DNA of 13,820 bases from Klebsiella pneumoniae (GTDB lineage: Bacteria; Pseudomonadota; Gammaproteobacteria; Ga0077536), in NCBI GenBank assembly GCA_945873015.1, contig CAMCBY010000048.1:1-13820 (forward strand). Direction: 5' to 3'. This document shows positions 1 to 6,165 of the stretch, in pieces. The translations under genes and the position numbers were made by a program. Position 1 is the stretch's first letter; each line of letters starts with the position of its first letter. Under the pieces are notes generated by a model. That model did no database searches. It was not told where the DNA came from and worked only from the letters and a program-made list of their open reading frames with translations.

Positions 1-1
1 G

Positions 2-79
2 GAACGCAAGGCCGCCCGCATCGCGGATGTGGCGCACCCGACACCGCGCGCATCGTCTCCTTTTTATGGCTCTCAATGA
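2..79 (+). CDS. possible 3' end of an upstream gene (partial)
   Basis: A frame open from the window edge reads E-R-K-A-A-R-I-A-D-V-A-H-P and ends at TGA 77-79. The charged, alanine-rich start looks like coding sequence. It stops 25 bp before the next ATG, which has its own ribosome binding site, so the two could be co-transcribed. Only 25 codons are visible, so no function can be given, and the frame could be open by chance. Confidence 0.3.
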   Translation, partial: ERKAARIADVAHPTPRASSPFYGSQ

Positions 80-104
80 CCCTGTTGTTCAGAAGGAACT
101 CTGT

Positions 105-518
105 ATGAATACTTTTATCTCCGTCACGCTGGCGTGCACTGTGCTGCTCAGCCCGAGCCTGCCCTGTGTTGCCGCTGAAGTGGTGCCAACTGCCGAAGTG
201 GCGGCCATCGCAACGCTCGCTGATATCGTTGATACGCCGCAGCGTTTGTCTGGCCAGATCACCAACCGAGGCAGTCAACGCATCGAGAATGTACGTCTGC
301 TGGTGAGTTATGGCTGGTTATGGAACGACGATCGCCGCAGCAACGATGCCTCGCCGGGTTGGACCGAGTTACATATCTTGCCGATGGCCATCGAGGCCGG
401 CCAGAGTGTGCCGTTCGCGGTCGAGCACGAGCGTGCGCGTCCGGCGCGGGACGATGGCCAGTTGATGTTGACGGTCAAGGTGATTGCTCTGACGCAATGG
501 GCGTTTGTTGCGCCATAG
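105..518 (+). CDS. small exported protein of unknown function
   Basis: A 137-residue protein. The ATG at 105 is chosen over the ATG at 27 because AGAAGGA (91-97) lies just upstream and because a signal peptide follows directly: MNTF, then a hydrophobic stretch (SVTLACTVLLSPSLPC), then VAA-E as a likely cleavage site near residues 20-24. The mature part has a pattern of short beta strands (LSGQITNRGSQRIENVRLLV, then polar turns, then MLTVKVIAL). This resembles periplasmic domains that decorate or bind other proteins, such as the FxLYD or DUF3426 type, but the match is only by impression. No catalytic motif is visible. The stop TAG (516-518) is also the first three bases of the MITE-like element; a precise excision would still leave TAG. 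It is the last gene before a strand switch. Confidence 0.65.
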   Translation: MNTFISVTLACTVLLSPSLPCVAAEVVPTAEVAAIATLADIVDTPQRLSGQITNRGSQRIENVRLLVSYGWLWNDDRRSNDASPGWTELHILPMAIEAGQSVPFAVEHERARPARDDGQLMLTVKVIALTQWAFVAP

Positions 519-676
519 TGTGCTGTCCCGCAATGAATCTTCGTAATTCGTTTGCCCTCGAAGCGCGATGCGGCGTTGCTCGTCGTCGCAATAGCGCCGC
601 TCACTCCTCCTCGCGCCTTGCCTCGCACTCCGCTGGCGGCGCGAATTATCGAAGTTCATCACGGGACAGCACACTA
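516..676. mobile_element. MITE-like element, TA-flanked, 161 bp
   Basis: The ends are perfect 15-bp inverted repeats: TAGTGTGCTGTCCCG (516-530) and its reverse complement (662-676). The similarity continues inward to about 35 bp per arm with a few mismatches and one compensating indel (inner ends TAATTCG at 544-550 and CGAATTA at 642-648). Each end begins with TA, as for IS630/Tc1-mariner elements that duplicate TA. There is no room for a transposase, so it would be non-autonomous. The core has runs such as CTCGTCGTCG and CACTCCTCCTCG and no convincing gene. Arm structure is directly seen; assignment to an IS630-type parent is inference. Confidence 0.75.
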
Positions 677-762
677 GACGGTTCAAGCGGGAAGAGAAAG
701 AAGCCGGTTACATTGGCGAGGAACGGGGCGTTCCGGGGGTGCCATGCAACCGGCGAAACCGT

Positions 763-781
763 TGACGGCGCGCAGCCGTCA
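763..781 (-). terminator. possible terminator hairpin after dodecin
   Basis: TGACGGC (763-769) pairs with GCCGTCA (775-781) over a 5-base loop, beginning 5 bp beyond the leftward dodecin stop. On the leftward strand it is followed by AACGGTTTCG, a poor T tract, so termination is only a suggestion. A second small hairpin, GGAACG-GGG-CGTTCC (720-734), lies further on. Confidence 0.35.
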
Positions 782-785
782 CCCA

Positions 786-995
786 TCAGCTCTCGAGGCG
801 ATAGCCAATCTTGAGCGTGACTTGCCAGTTGGCCACTTCGCCTTTCTTGATCTCGCCGCGCGTTTCCAGCACTTCAAACCAGTCCATGTGTTTGATGGTT
901 TGCGCAGCGCAAGCGAGCGCGGTGCGGATGGCTTGATCTGAGCTCTCGTTGGAGCTGCCGGTCAGTTCCAGCATTTTGTAGACGTGGTTGGTCAT
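786..995 (-). CDS. dodecin family flavin-binding protein
   Basis: A 69-residue protein, the normal dodecin length. The ATG at 995 (MTNHVYKMLEL) is chosen because dodecins start exactly there; the longer frame to 1082 adds 29 unrelated residues and would run into the upstream gene. Family hallmarks are the N-terminal strand VYKMLELTGSS, a single helix (residues 17-37), then WFEVLETRGEIKKGEV and NWQVTLKIGY. In dodecins twelve such subunits form a hollow cytoplasmic shell that stores or buffers FMN, riboflavin or FAD; W39 and Q58 match the residues that sandwich and contact the isoalloxazine ring. It follows the CX10C-repeat gene on the same strand after a 73-bp gap and may share its transcript. 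The ribosome binding site is weak (GAGAT region). Confidence 0.9.
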   Translation of the reverse strand: MTNHVYKMLELTGSSNESSDQAIRTALACAAQTIKHMDWFEVLETRGEIKKGEVANWQVTLKIGYRLES

Positions 996-1068
996 GGGCT
1001 TGATCTCGGCAATAGAGTGGTTGGTGAGGAACGCGTGTATAGCCGGCGCGCTCCGTGAGTCGCCTGAC

Positions 1069-1674
1069 TCATGATTTGCCAAAACGGGTCTTGGCTACGC
1101 CGATACAATCATCTTTGCGGTCGCCGGCCAGCACGCCGCATTTCTCTACCGCCACATCGTAATCGGCGGTCGATTTTTCGGCTTTTGCATCGGTGCGCGC
1201 TTCTGAACGCTGTTCTGCAGCTTCAATGCTCGTATCTGCCGTCACGCGATCGACGGAGGCATCGGCCTTGCTCGAAACAAATGCGGCCTTGGCTTCGGCT
1301 TCGCATACGGCCTTGCCATTGCCGGCCAGCTCGTCGCATTTTTCAGCGGCTATCGAGTAGCGTGCGTCGGCGCGTGCGAGACGCGCTACTTCGCGATGTT
1401 TGGGCGTATTTTCGTAAGCCGCTTCGGCGTCGGCTTCGACCACACTTCGGGTGGCCTTGGCGCGCACCATACAGACATCCTTGGTATTGCCACTCAATGA
1501 GTCGCAGGCGGCCGCATCTGTTTTGTACTGCGTCTCGGCACCTGCCTTGATGGCGGCATAGTCGGCCTTGGAGATAGGCGGTGCCTGAGCTGCCGGCATG
1601 GCACTTTCGGCGTGGGCCAGTGAGACCAGGCTCATGCCGGCCACGGCGAGCAGTGAAATGGTTTTTTTGTTCAT
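1069..1674 (-). CDS. periplasmic protein with three CX10C repeats
   Basis: A 201-residue protein starting at the ATG at 1674, preceded by AGTAGGGA. The N terminus MNKKTISLLAVAGMSLVSLAHA-E is a textbook signal peptide with AHA cleavage near residue 22. The mature part is alanine-, lysine- and glutamate-rich and almost surely helical. It carries three copies of a unit of the form Y-x(5-6)-C-x-x-L-(S/A)-G-(N/D)-x-K-x-x-C: C57/C68, C113/C124 and C179/C190, always ten residues apart, each followed by an acidic or alanine-rich helix. The likely form is three helical hairpins each closed by a disulfide in the periplasm. Proteins of this look are common in proteobacteria, often misnamed TolA-like, with no known function. 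The upstream frame to 1755 is not supported by a start signal. Confidence 0.75.
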   Translation of the reverse strand: MNKKTISLLAVAGMSLVSLAHAESAMPAAQAPPISKADYAAIKAGAETQYKTDAAACDSLSGNTKDVCMVRAKATRSVVEADAEAAYENTPKHREVARLARADARYSIAAEKCDELAGNGKAVCEAEAKAAFVSSKADASVDRVTADTSIEAAEQRSEARTDAKAEKSTADYDVAVEKCGVLAGDRKDDCIGVAKTRFGKS

Positions 1675-2106
1675 GGTGTTCCCTACTGATTGAAGCGGCA
1701 CAGTGCCAGGCCGCTGGTGGTGGTCAGGCTGCGCAAGCGCGTCAGCGCGTCTCAATCAAGGCTACCCGGAGCGGCTTGGACTCATCTGTACGATGGCGTA
1801 CTCAGCCTGCCCACGCGGACGGTATCAAGTAGGGGAATGACGAAACGCGCGCGATATTCGTTGGCAAGCGCAGACCGCGGCACTCTTTGGGTCTCATCCG
1901 TTGTGTGCAGTACAGACGGTGCCGCAGGCTGCCGCTACTGTGCCGCGCTTATGCTTACGCTCCTGTATTTTGACGAGTATGGCTGTCCTTACGGTCGCGG
2001 CACCGAGGTGCAACTTGCGCTAGCGCACGCCGCCTGCGAGTCATGGCGACGCAAGGCGATAAGCCCGCTGTATTCACCCGCATCGCGCGATACCTTGGCC
2101 TGAACG
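1675..2106. other. intergenic region between divergent genes
   Basis: About 430 bp between the leftward CX10C-repeat gene and the rightward antiporter. Frames that cross it have unlikely composition (arginine-, serine- and tryptophan-rich, no recognisable family) and no start signal. A 12-bp perfect palindrome TGCGCTAGCGCA sits at 2016-2027. A lone TTGACG (1970-1975) has no fitting -10. Promoters for both flanking genes must be here, but none can be picked out with confidence. Confidence 0.4.
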
Positions 2107-3426
2107 ATGTCATTTGCGTTGTGGTCACTGCTGGCTGGACTGCTGTTGATCAGCATGGCGTTGTCCGGCACTTCGCTCAGTCGTCTGCCGGTCACCGCCG
2201 CGATGTTTTATCTTGCCGCAGGGTTTGCATTGGGGCCGGCGGTGGGCGGCTATCTGCTGCCCGATCCGCTGGTCTATTCGGTATTGCTTGAACGCATCGC
2301 GGAAGTCGCGGTGTTGATTTCACTGTTTGCCGTCGGGCTCAAGCTCGGTCTGCCACTACGCGATGCCGGCTGGCGTTTGCCGCTTCGACTCGCGGTGGTA
2401 TCGATGACGGTGACGGTCGCGTTGGTGGCGACACTTGCGATGCTGCTGTTCCACATGGCGCCAGGCGCCGCCGTACTGCTGGGCGCGATCCTCGCGCCTA
2501 CCGATCCGGTACTGGCCTCGGATGTTCAGGTTGCGGCGGTCGATGATCGCGACCGGCTGCGTTTCAGTCTGACCGCCGAGGGTGGTCTCAACGATGGCGC
2601 GACCTTTCCTTTTGTGATGTTGGGTCTGGGCCTGCTCGGCATGCATGAGCTCGGCGAGTACGGATGGCGCTGGTGGCTCGTCGATGTGTTGTGGGCAAGT
2701 GTCGGTGGACTGACGATAGGGGGCCTGCTCGGCGCGGCTATCGGTCGCCTCGTGGTCTACCTGCGCAGTCGCCATCGTGAGTCGGTCGGGCGCGATGAGT
2801 TCCTGGCTCTCGGTCTCATTGCGCTCAGCTACGGCGCGGCGGTGATGTGTGAGACCGCCGGCTTTCTCGCGGTGTTCGCCGCCGGTCTTGCTCTGCAACG
2901 CGTCAACGAGCGGATGCTTGTCGGCAGCAGTGCATTGATGCGGCCCGCCGGCCTGCAGGACGCCGCTACCCACGCCGCACTCGCGACCGACGGGCATCTT
3001 GCCAGTGCTTACATGATGCAGGAGGTGCAGGGTTTCAACGAAAGACTTGAGCGCCTGGCGGAGGTGGTGGTCGTGCTGCTGGCGGGCGCGATGCTCGCTT
3101 ATACACGTCTGCCTGCCGAGGCCGCCTGGTTTATCGCCTTGTTGTTTCTGGTGGTGCGTCCGCTGGCGGTGTGGCTGGGGCTGCTCGGCGCGTCGGTCTC
3201 GCGCGATCAGCGACGGCTCATGTCATGGTTTGGTATCCGTGGCATCGGCTCTATCTATTATCTGATGTTCGCCATCAATCACGGTCTGGCGCGGCCCGTG
3301 GCTGAGCAACTGATCGCACTGACCCTGGGGGTGGTGGCGGTCTCGATAGTTGTGCACGGGGTGTCTGTCACGCCGCTCATGGATGTTTATCAACGTCGCC
3401 GCGCGCGAGTACAGACGCGCCGGTGA
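2107..3426 (+). CDS. CPA1-type Na+/H+ (cation/proton) antiporter
   Basis: A 439-residue inner-membrane protein with about 11-12 hydrophobic segments from residue 5 to about 425. Family signatures are clear: A-P-T132-D133-P134-V-L-A-S-D in one discontinuous helix and E-G-G-L-N162-D163-G-A in the next, the ND motif of electroneutral CPA1 exchangers such as NhaP and NHE. A late S-W-F-G-I-R-G-I-G-S-I-Y-Y-L is typical of the C-terminal transport domain. It would swap external protons for Na+ or K+ in pH and salt balance. There is no cytosolic TrkA/RCK or CNMP domain, so it ends with the membrane part. An in-frame TGA at 2101-2103 fixes the start at or after 2107; no good Shine-Dalgarno sequence is visible. 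Its 3' end overlaps the convergent lipoprotein gene by 50 bp. Confidence 0.9.
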   Translation: MSFALWSLLAGLLLISMALSGTSLSRLPVTAAMFYLAAGFALGPAVGGYLLPDPLVYSVLLERIAEVAVLISLFAVGLKLGLPLRDAGWRLPLRLAVVSMTVTVALVATLAMLLFHMAPGAAVLLGAILAPTDPVLASDVQVAAVDDRDRLRFSLTAEGGLNDGATFPFVMLGLGLLGMHELGEYGWRWWLVDVLWASVGGLTIGGLLGAAIGRLVVYLRSRHRESVGRDEFLALGLIALSYGAAVMCETAGFLAVFAAGLALQRVNERMLVGSSALMRPAGLQDAATHAALATDGHLASAYMMQEVQGFNERLERLAEVVVVLLAGAMLAYTRLPAEAAWFIALLFLVVRPLAVWLGLLGASVSRDQRRLMSWFGIRGIGSIYYLMFAINHGLARPVAEQLIALTLGVVAVSIVVHGVSVTPLMDVYQRRRARVQTRR

Positions 3427-3880
3427 TGGTGTCTGCCAAGGGTGTGGCGATGGGCGTAGCGGTGCTGACCAGCGTGCGATCGGCGCGCAGGAAGGTGCGC
3501 GCCGCCTGCGCCGATTGCTCGCAGCCCGACAGCGATACCAGCACGCGCAGTTTCAACAACAGACCGGGATCGGCGCCGCTGGCACTGAGTCCGGCGGCCT
3601 GGTTGAGGCTGGCACAATCATCGACCAGATAGTCCTCAAACGCGGCAAGTGCGAGGTCGCGTGCTTCATCCTGCGTTGGCGCGCGCATCTGGGCTGCTAT
3701 CAGTTCATCGAGCACGGCGTTCTGCAGGCGAAATACGGCTTCGCCGTGGCTGGCAGGGGCGCTGCTGGGTGGGGCCTTGTCAGCGCGTAACGCGGGTGGC
3801 GATTGGCCGGGGTGGCAGGCACACAGCAGCGACAGCGCGGCCGTGGCAAGCAGGGAGCAACAGAACGAGGGTGCGCGCAT
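3377..3880 (-). CDS. small predicted lipoprotein, unknown function
   Basis: A 167-residue protein. Two ATGs lie close together (3886 and 3880); the second is preferred because AAGGA stands about six bases before it. The N terminus MRAPSFCCSLLATAALSLLCAC is a short lipoprotein signal with a plausible lipobox L19-C20-A21-C22, lipidated at C22. A proline-, serine- and alanine-rich linker (24-44) follows, then a helical domain (47-160) holding C89 and C120, a possible disulfide pair. It would sit on a membrane facing the periplasm. No family is recognised. It is 174 bp downstream of the NTF2-fold gene on the same strand, and its last 50 bp lie inside the 3' end of the convergent antiporter gene. 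Confidence 0.6.
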   Translation of the reverse strand: MRAPSFCCSLLATAALSLLCACHPGQSPPALRADKAPPSSAPASHGEAVFRLQNAVLDELIAAQMRAPTQDEARDLALAAFEDYLVDDCASLNQAAGLSASGADPGLLLKLRVLVSLSGCEQSAQAARTFLRADRTLVSTATPIATPLADTITGASVLARGDVDKHP

Positions 3881-4054
3881 GGCCATTCCTTGAATGAGGG
3901 GCCTGCTCGCGCAGCTTTGTACTCGGCAGGCATGGCCAGCATGGCGCAAGGGCACACCATTCTCGGTGCGACGCAGCGCATTGAGCGGCGATGGCGTGCG
4001 CATCGGCAATGCGCGCCGCCATGGCCGTCTGCGGCGCTGCGGTCGAGCGGTCGC

Positions 4055-4426
4055 TCAGGCCTCGCGGTGGTAGGCCTTGGAGGTCACCAGCCACAGGCCG
4101 TTTATCTTGTGATAGGAAAGATAGTCGACAAAGGTCATGTCGTTGATCTGCACGCGCACCTTGGCGAGCGCCTGGCTTTCCGAGCAGAAATCGAGCAGCA
4201 GAATCTGTTCGGCGCGCGCCGCGCCGAGTGCCTTGGGCGAAGTGCGGCCAGCCAGCACTTCCTTGTATTGCGGTGCCGGCCAGCAGTGCATCTGACCTTC
4301 GCGAAAGCCGTGCAACTGCGCGGTGGTGGCGAACACCCGATCGAAGTTGGCGACGTCGCAGTCATACATAAGATTGAAATAGAGTCCGAGCGCGTCGCTC
4401 ATCTCTTTGATCAGGGTCGGGGTCAT
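4055..4426 (-). CDS. NTF2-fold protein (putative lumazine-binding/SnoaL type)
   Basis: A 123-residue protein starting at the ATG at 4426, with CTGGAG about five bases upstream; a longer start at 4492 adds residues with no family character. The pattern is that of the NTF2-like superfamily: helix IKEMSDALGLYFNLMYDCDVANFDRVFATTAQLHGFREGQM, a middle with GRTSPKAL, then strands EQILLLDF, ALAKVRVQI, TFVDYLSYHKINGLWLVTSKAYH. The ending with F-x-D-Y-L and N-G-x-W-L-V-x-S-K is typical of the putative lumazine-binding branch (PF12893). Members bind small hydrophobic ligands or are enzymes, and the fold alone does not say which. It is not adjacent to the epoxide-hydrolase-like NTF2-fold gene further right. 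Confidence 0.7.
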   Translation of the reverse strand: MTPTLIKEMSDALGLYFNLMYDCDVANFDRVFATTAQLHGFREGQMHCWPAPQYKEVLAGRTSPKALGAARAEQILLLDFCSESQALAKVRVQINDMTFVDYLSYHKINGLWLVTSKAYHREA

Positions 4427-4462
4427 GGTCGCTCCAGGGTTCTGGCAATGAATGTGGGGGCA

Positions 4463-4492
4463 ACCATAGCCGTTAGCATGCGGCTGACTCAA
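4463..4492 (-). promoter_or_regulatory. candidate promoter for the NTF2-fold gene
   Basis: On the leftward strand TTGAGT (4492-4487) and TATGGT (4468-4463) are 18 bp apart, a fair sigma-70 pair (four of six in each box), ending 36 bp before the ATG at 4426. It is the best pair in this gap, but it is a pattern call only. Confidence 0.4.
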
Positions 4493-4527
4493 GTACGGGC
4501 GCGCACCGGCTTTCTATTGCGCCACCT

Positions 4528-4611
4528 CGTAGGTGCGAATTCATTCGCACATTAAAGTCGTACCACAGCGCTTTGCCACGGCATTAGTGTGCGAATGAAT
4601 TCGCACCTACG
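4528..4611. repeat. paired REP palindromes (REPIN-like), GTAG head
   Basis: A 23-bp stretch (4528-4550, beginning CGTAGGTGCGAATTC) recurs as its perfect reverse complement at 4589-4611, separated by 38 bp. Each arm is itself a hairpin, GTGCGAA-4 bases-TTCGCAC, with a GTAG head on the stem. This head-to-tail inverted pair is the layout of REPINs spread by RAYT (TnpA-REP) transposases; no such transposase is in the window. A related single copy lies at 9752-9801. The GTAG head of the right arm supplies the TAG stop codon of the tetR gene (4607-4609). Confidence 0.8.
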
Positions 4612-5278
4612 CGGGACGGCGCGACTTGCGTTTGCGCGCCGGGCGGGCCGATTCGGCCACGATGCGCGCCTCGAGACCGCTCAAGAGCAGAAACAACTGT
4701 TGCAGGATGACTTCCAGATCTACCGGTTCGCCGTAACGTTGTGCGATGAACGCGCCGTTGATGGTGGCCCGACACAGCGGCGCAAAATCGGCAGCGAGGA
4801 TGCGTGCGGTGGTGGCGCCCAAGGTTTCGAAGTGGCGTTCCAGCAAGGCTTTCCACCAGTCGAGGGAGCTGGCGCGAATGTCGGCGATTTTGGCGCGCAC
4901 ATCGGCCGGCAGGGCGCGGTCTTCGACCATCATGAGCAGCAGCAGACGCAGGAAGCTGGCGTCACCCTGCAACTGCCGTGCGAGCGACTTGATGGTGTCT
5001 TTCAGTGGCGGTGGTGTGGCTGAGTCATCGCGTTGCAGCGATTGGTGCGCGACGCGCAGAAATTCGTCGTCGGCTTCCTTGATGGCACTCAGCAGCAGGT
5101 CTTCCTTGTTCTTGAAAAACCAGTAGAGCGAGCTGGCGTTGAGGCCCGCCTCGCGACAGATCATGGCGATGCTGGTGCCGGCGTAACCTTTGTTCGCGAC
5201 CAGCGTCAAGGCGGCGGCGAGGAAGCGCTCGCGCGTGACATGGTTGCGACCGCCGGTCTCGGCGACGCTTGCGATCAT
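4607..5278 (-). CDS. TetR/AcrR-family transcriptional repressor
   Basis: A 223-residue protein. The N-terminal DNA-binding domain spans about residues 14-62: V-T-R-E-R-F-L-A-A-A-L-T-L-V-A-N-K-G-Y-A-G-T-S-I, then the helix-turn-helix I-C-R-E-A-G-L-N-A-S-S-L-Y-W-F-F-K-N-K-E-D-L-L. An all-helical ligand and dimer domain follows (68-205), then a basic tail RPARKRKSRRPA. It is the last gene of a leftward operon; its ATG overlaps the TGA of the SMP-30-family gene in ATGA (5275-5278), so the two are probably translationally coupled. It likely represses its own operon and the divergent BVMO gene by binding the two 16-bp palindromes at 7831-7846 and 7929-7944, and is released by a pathway compound. 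The stop codon lies in a REP element, so the native tail may have been altered by that insertion. Confidence 0.9.
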   Translation of the reverse strand: MIASVAETGGRNHVTRERFLAAALTLVANKGYAGTSIAMICREAGLNASSLYWFFKNKEDLLLSAIKEADDEFLRVAHQSLQRDDSATPPPLKDTIKSLARQLQGDASFLRLLLLMMVEDRALPADVRAKIADIRASSLDWWKALLERHFETLGATTARILAADFAPLCRATINGAFIAQRYGEPVDLEVILQQLFLLLSGLEARIVAESARPARKRKSRRPA

Positions 5279-6150
5279 GGCCGCGCCTGGCCTTTGTCGA
5301 ACGGAATGTCCGCCACCCAGATATTGGCGCGCACCCGTTTGGCCATCATTTCCTCGAAGATGTTCTTGCCGCCCAGCGCTTCGATGGCGCTGATGAACAT
5401 CTGGCGGCCGTTGCGTCCGCCGATGGTGCAGGCTATCGGTTCGCTGTTGGGCACCACCACTGCGTGACTGCGGCTGCCGTCTTTTGCCACGCGCTGCACG
5501 CGGTCGGTATCGAGCAGGCAGGCCCAGCAGCCTTCTTCGCCGTCCATGGTCATGCCGTCGATACGGCTTTCGCCACTGAAGTCGGCAAACACCTGGCCTT
5601 CACCGAGCACACCCGGGGCTTGGATGTCGTATCGTTTGATGGTCGAGATCATGGTCTCCGCCAGATACAGGCGCGCACCGTCGGGGGAGATCACCACGCC
5701 ATTGGCGAACGCGAGTTGGTCCCTGGCAACACTCACCTGACGCGCGGCGTTGACGTACAGCAGCCGACCGGGTGCGGGTTTCTCGCCATGCAGCACCCGT
5801 GCGCCGACATCATCGACGTAGTAGCCGCCATCGCGGTCATCGACGATGTCGCCGAGATACCCGGTGGCGAGCTGCGAGAGGTCGCAGTATTCGTCGACTT
5901 GACCGTTGTTGAGGCACAGCAGCCTGCAGTCGAACATCGAATTGATCAGCAGGCTGCCGTCGGCCCGCGCAATGAGGCCGTTAGGCTGGTTGTCGACTTC
6001 GAGCACGGTGGTGACGACGCCGCTGTCGGGATTCACTTCGACCACCCGTTTGCCGAGCATGTCCGACAGCACCACGGCATGGCCGTTCCAGCGTATGCCT
6101 TCGCCGAACAACAAGCCGCTTGCAAGTTTCCGCGCCACGATAGTCTGCAT
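5275..6150 (-). CDS. SMP-30/gluconolactonase-family hydrolase
   Basis: A 291-residue protein, a normal length for the six-bladed SMP-30/GNL/LRE propeller. The metal-binding set is in place: E17 in F-G-E-G-I-R-W, N150 in F-A-N-G-V-V-I-S-P-D-G and D198 in R-I-D-G-M-T-M-D. D53-N-Q-P-N-G-L matches the conserved substrate-side loop. Members are divalent-metal lactonases or esterases that open cyclic esters. No signal peptide is present, so it is cytosolic. The start at 6150 has GAGGA eight bases upstream. It begins 15 bp after the hydroxylase stop and overlaps the tetR start by 4 bp. Next to a Baeyer-Villiger monooxygenase, hydrolysis of a lactone or enol ester product is the natural guess, but the substrate cannot be read from sequence. 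Confidence 0.85.
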   Translation of the reverse strand: MQTIVARKLASGLLFGEGIRWNGHAVVLSDMLGKRVVEVNPDSGVVTTVLEVDNQPNGLIARADGSLLINSMFDCRLLCLNNGQVDEYCDLSQLATGYLGDIVDDRDGGYYVDDVGARVLHGEKPAPGRLLYVNAARQVSVARDQLAFANGVVISPDGARLYLAETMISTIKRYDIQAPGVLGEGQVFADFSGESRIDGMTMDGEEGCWACLLDTDRVQRVAKDGSRSHAVVVPNSEPIACTIGGRNGRQMFISAIEALGGKNIFEEMMAKRVRANIWVADIPFDKGQARP

Positions 6151-6165
6151 GGGTAAATCCTCTAC

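Noticed and set aside
996..1082. N-terminal extension of dodecin
   Set aside because: Dodecins start at the M-x-x-H-V-Y-K position; the extension would overlap the upstream gene's stop.
2016..2027. Palindrome TGCGCTAGCGCA as an operator
   Set aside because: Isolated 12-bp GC-rich symmetry with no promoter boxes nearby; could easily be chance.
1690..2103. Rightward frame ending two codons before the antiporter, in the same frame
   Set aside because: Considered as a split N-terminal part of the antiporter, but the translation has no membrane segments, and the antiporter is already full length from 2107.
3803..4555. Rightward 250-codon frame opposite the lipoprotein and NTF2-fold genes
   Set aside because: Spans two real leftward genes and the gap between them; arginine- and histidine-rich shadow composition.
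5269..6156. Rightward 295-codon frame opposite the SMP-30-family gene
   Set aside because: Mirror frame of GC-rich codons, with histidine- and alanine-rich composition; the leftward frame has the family motifs.
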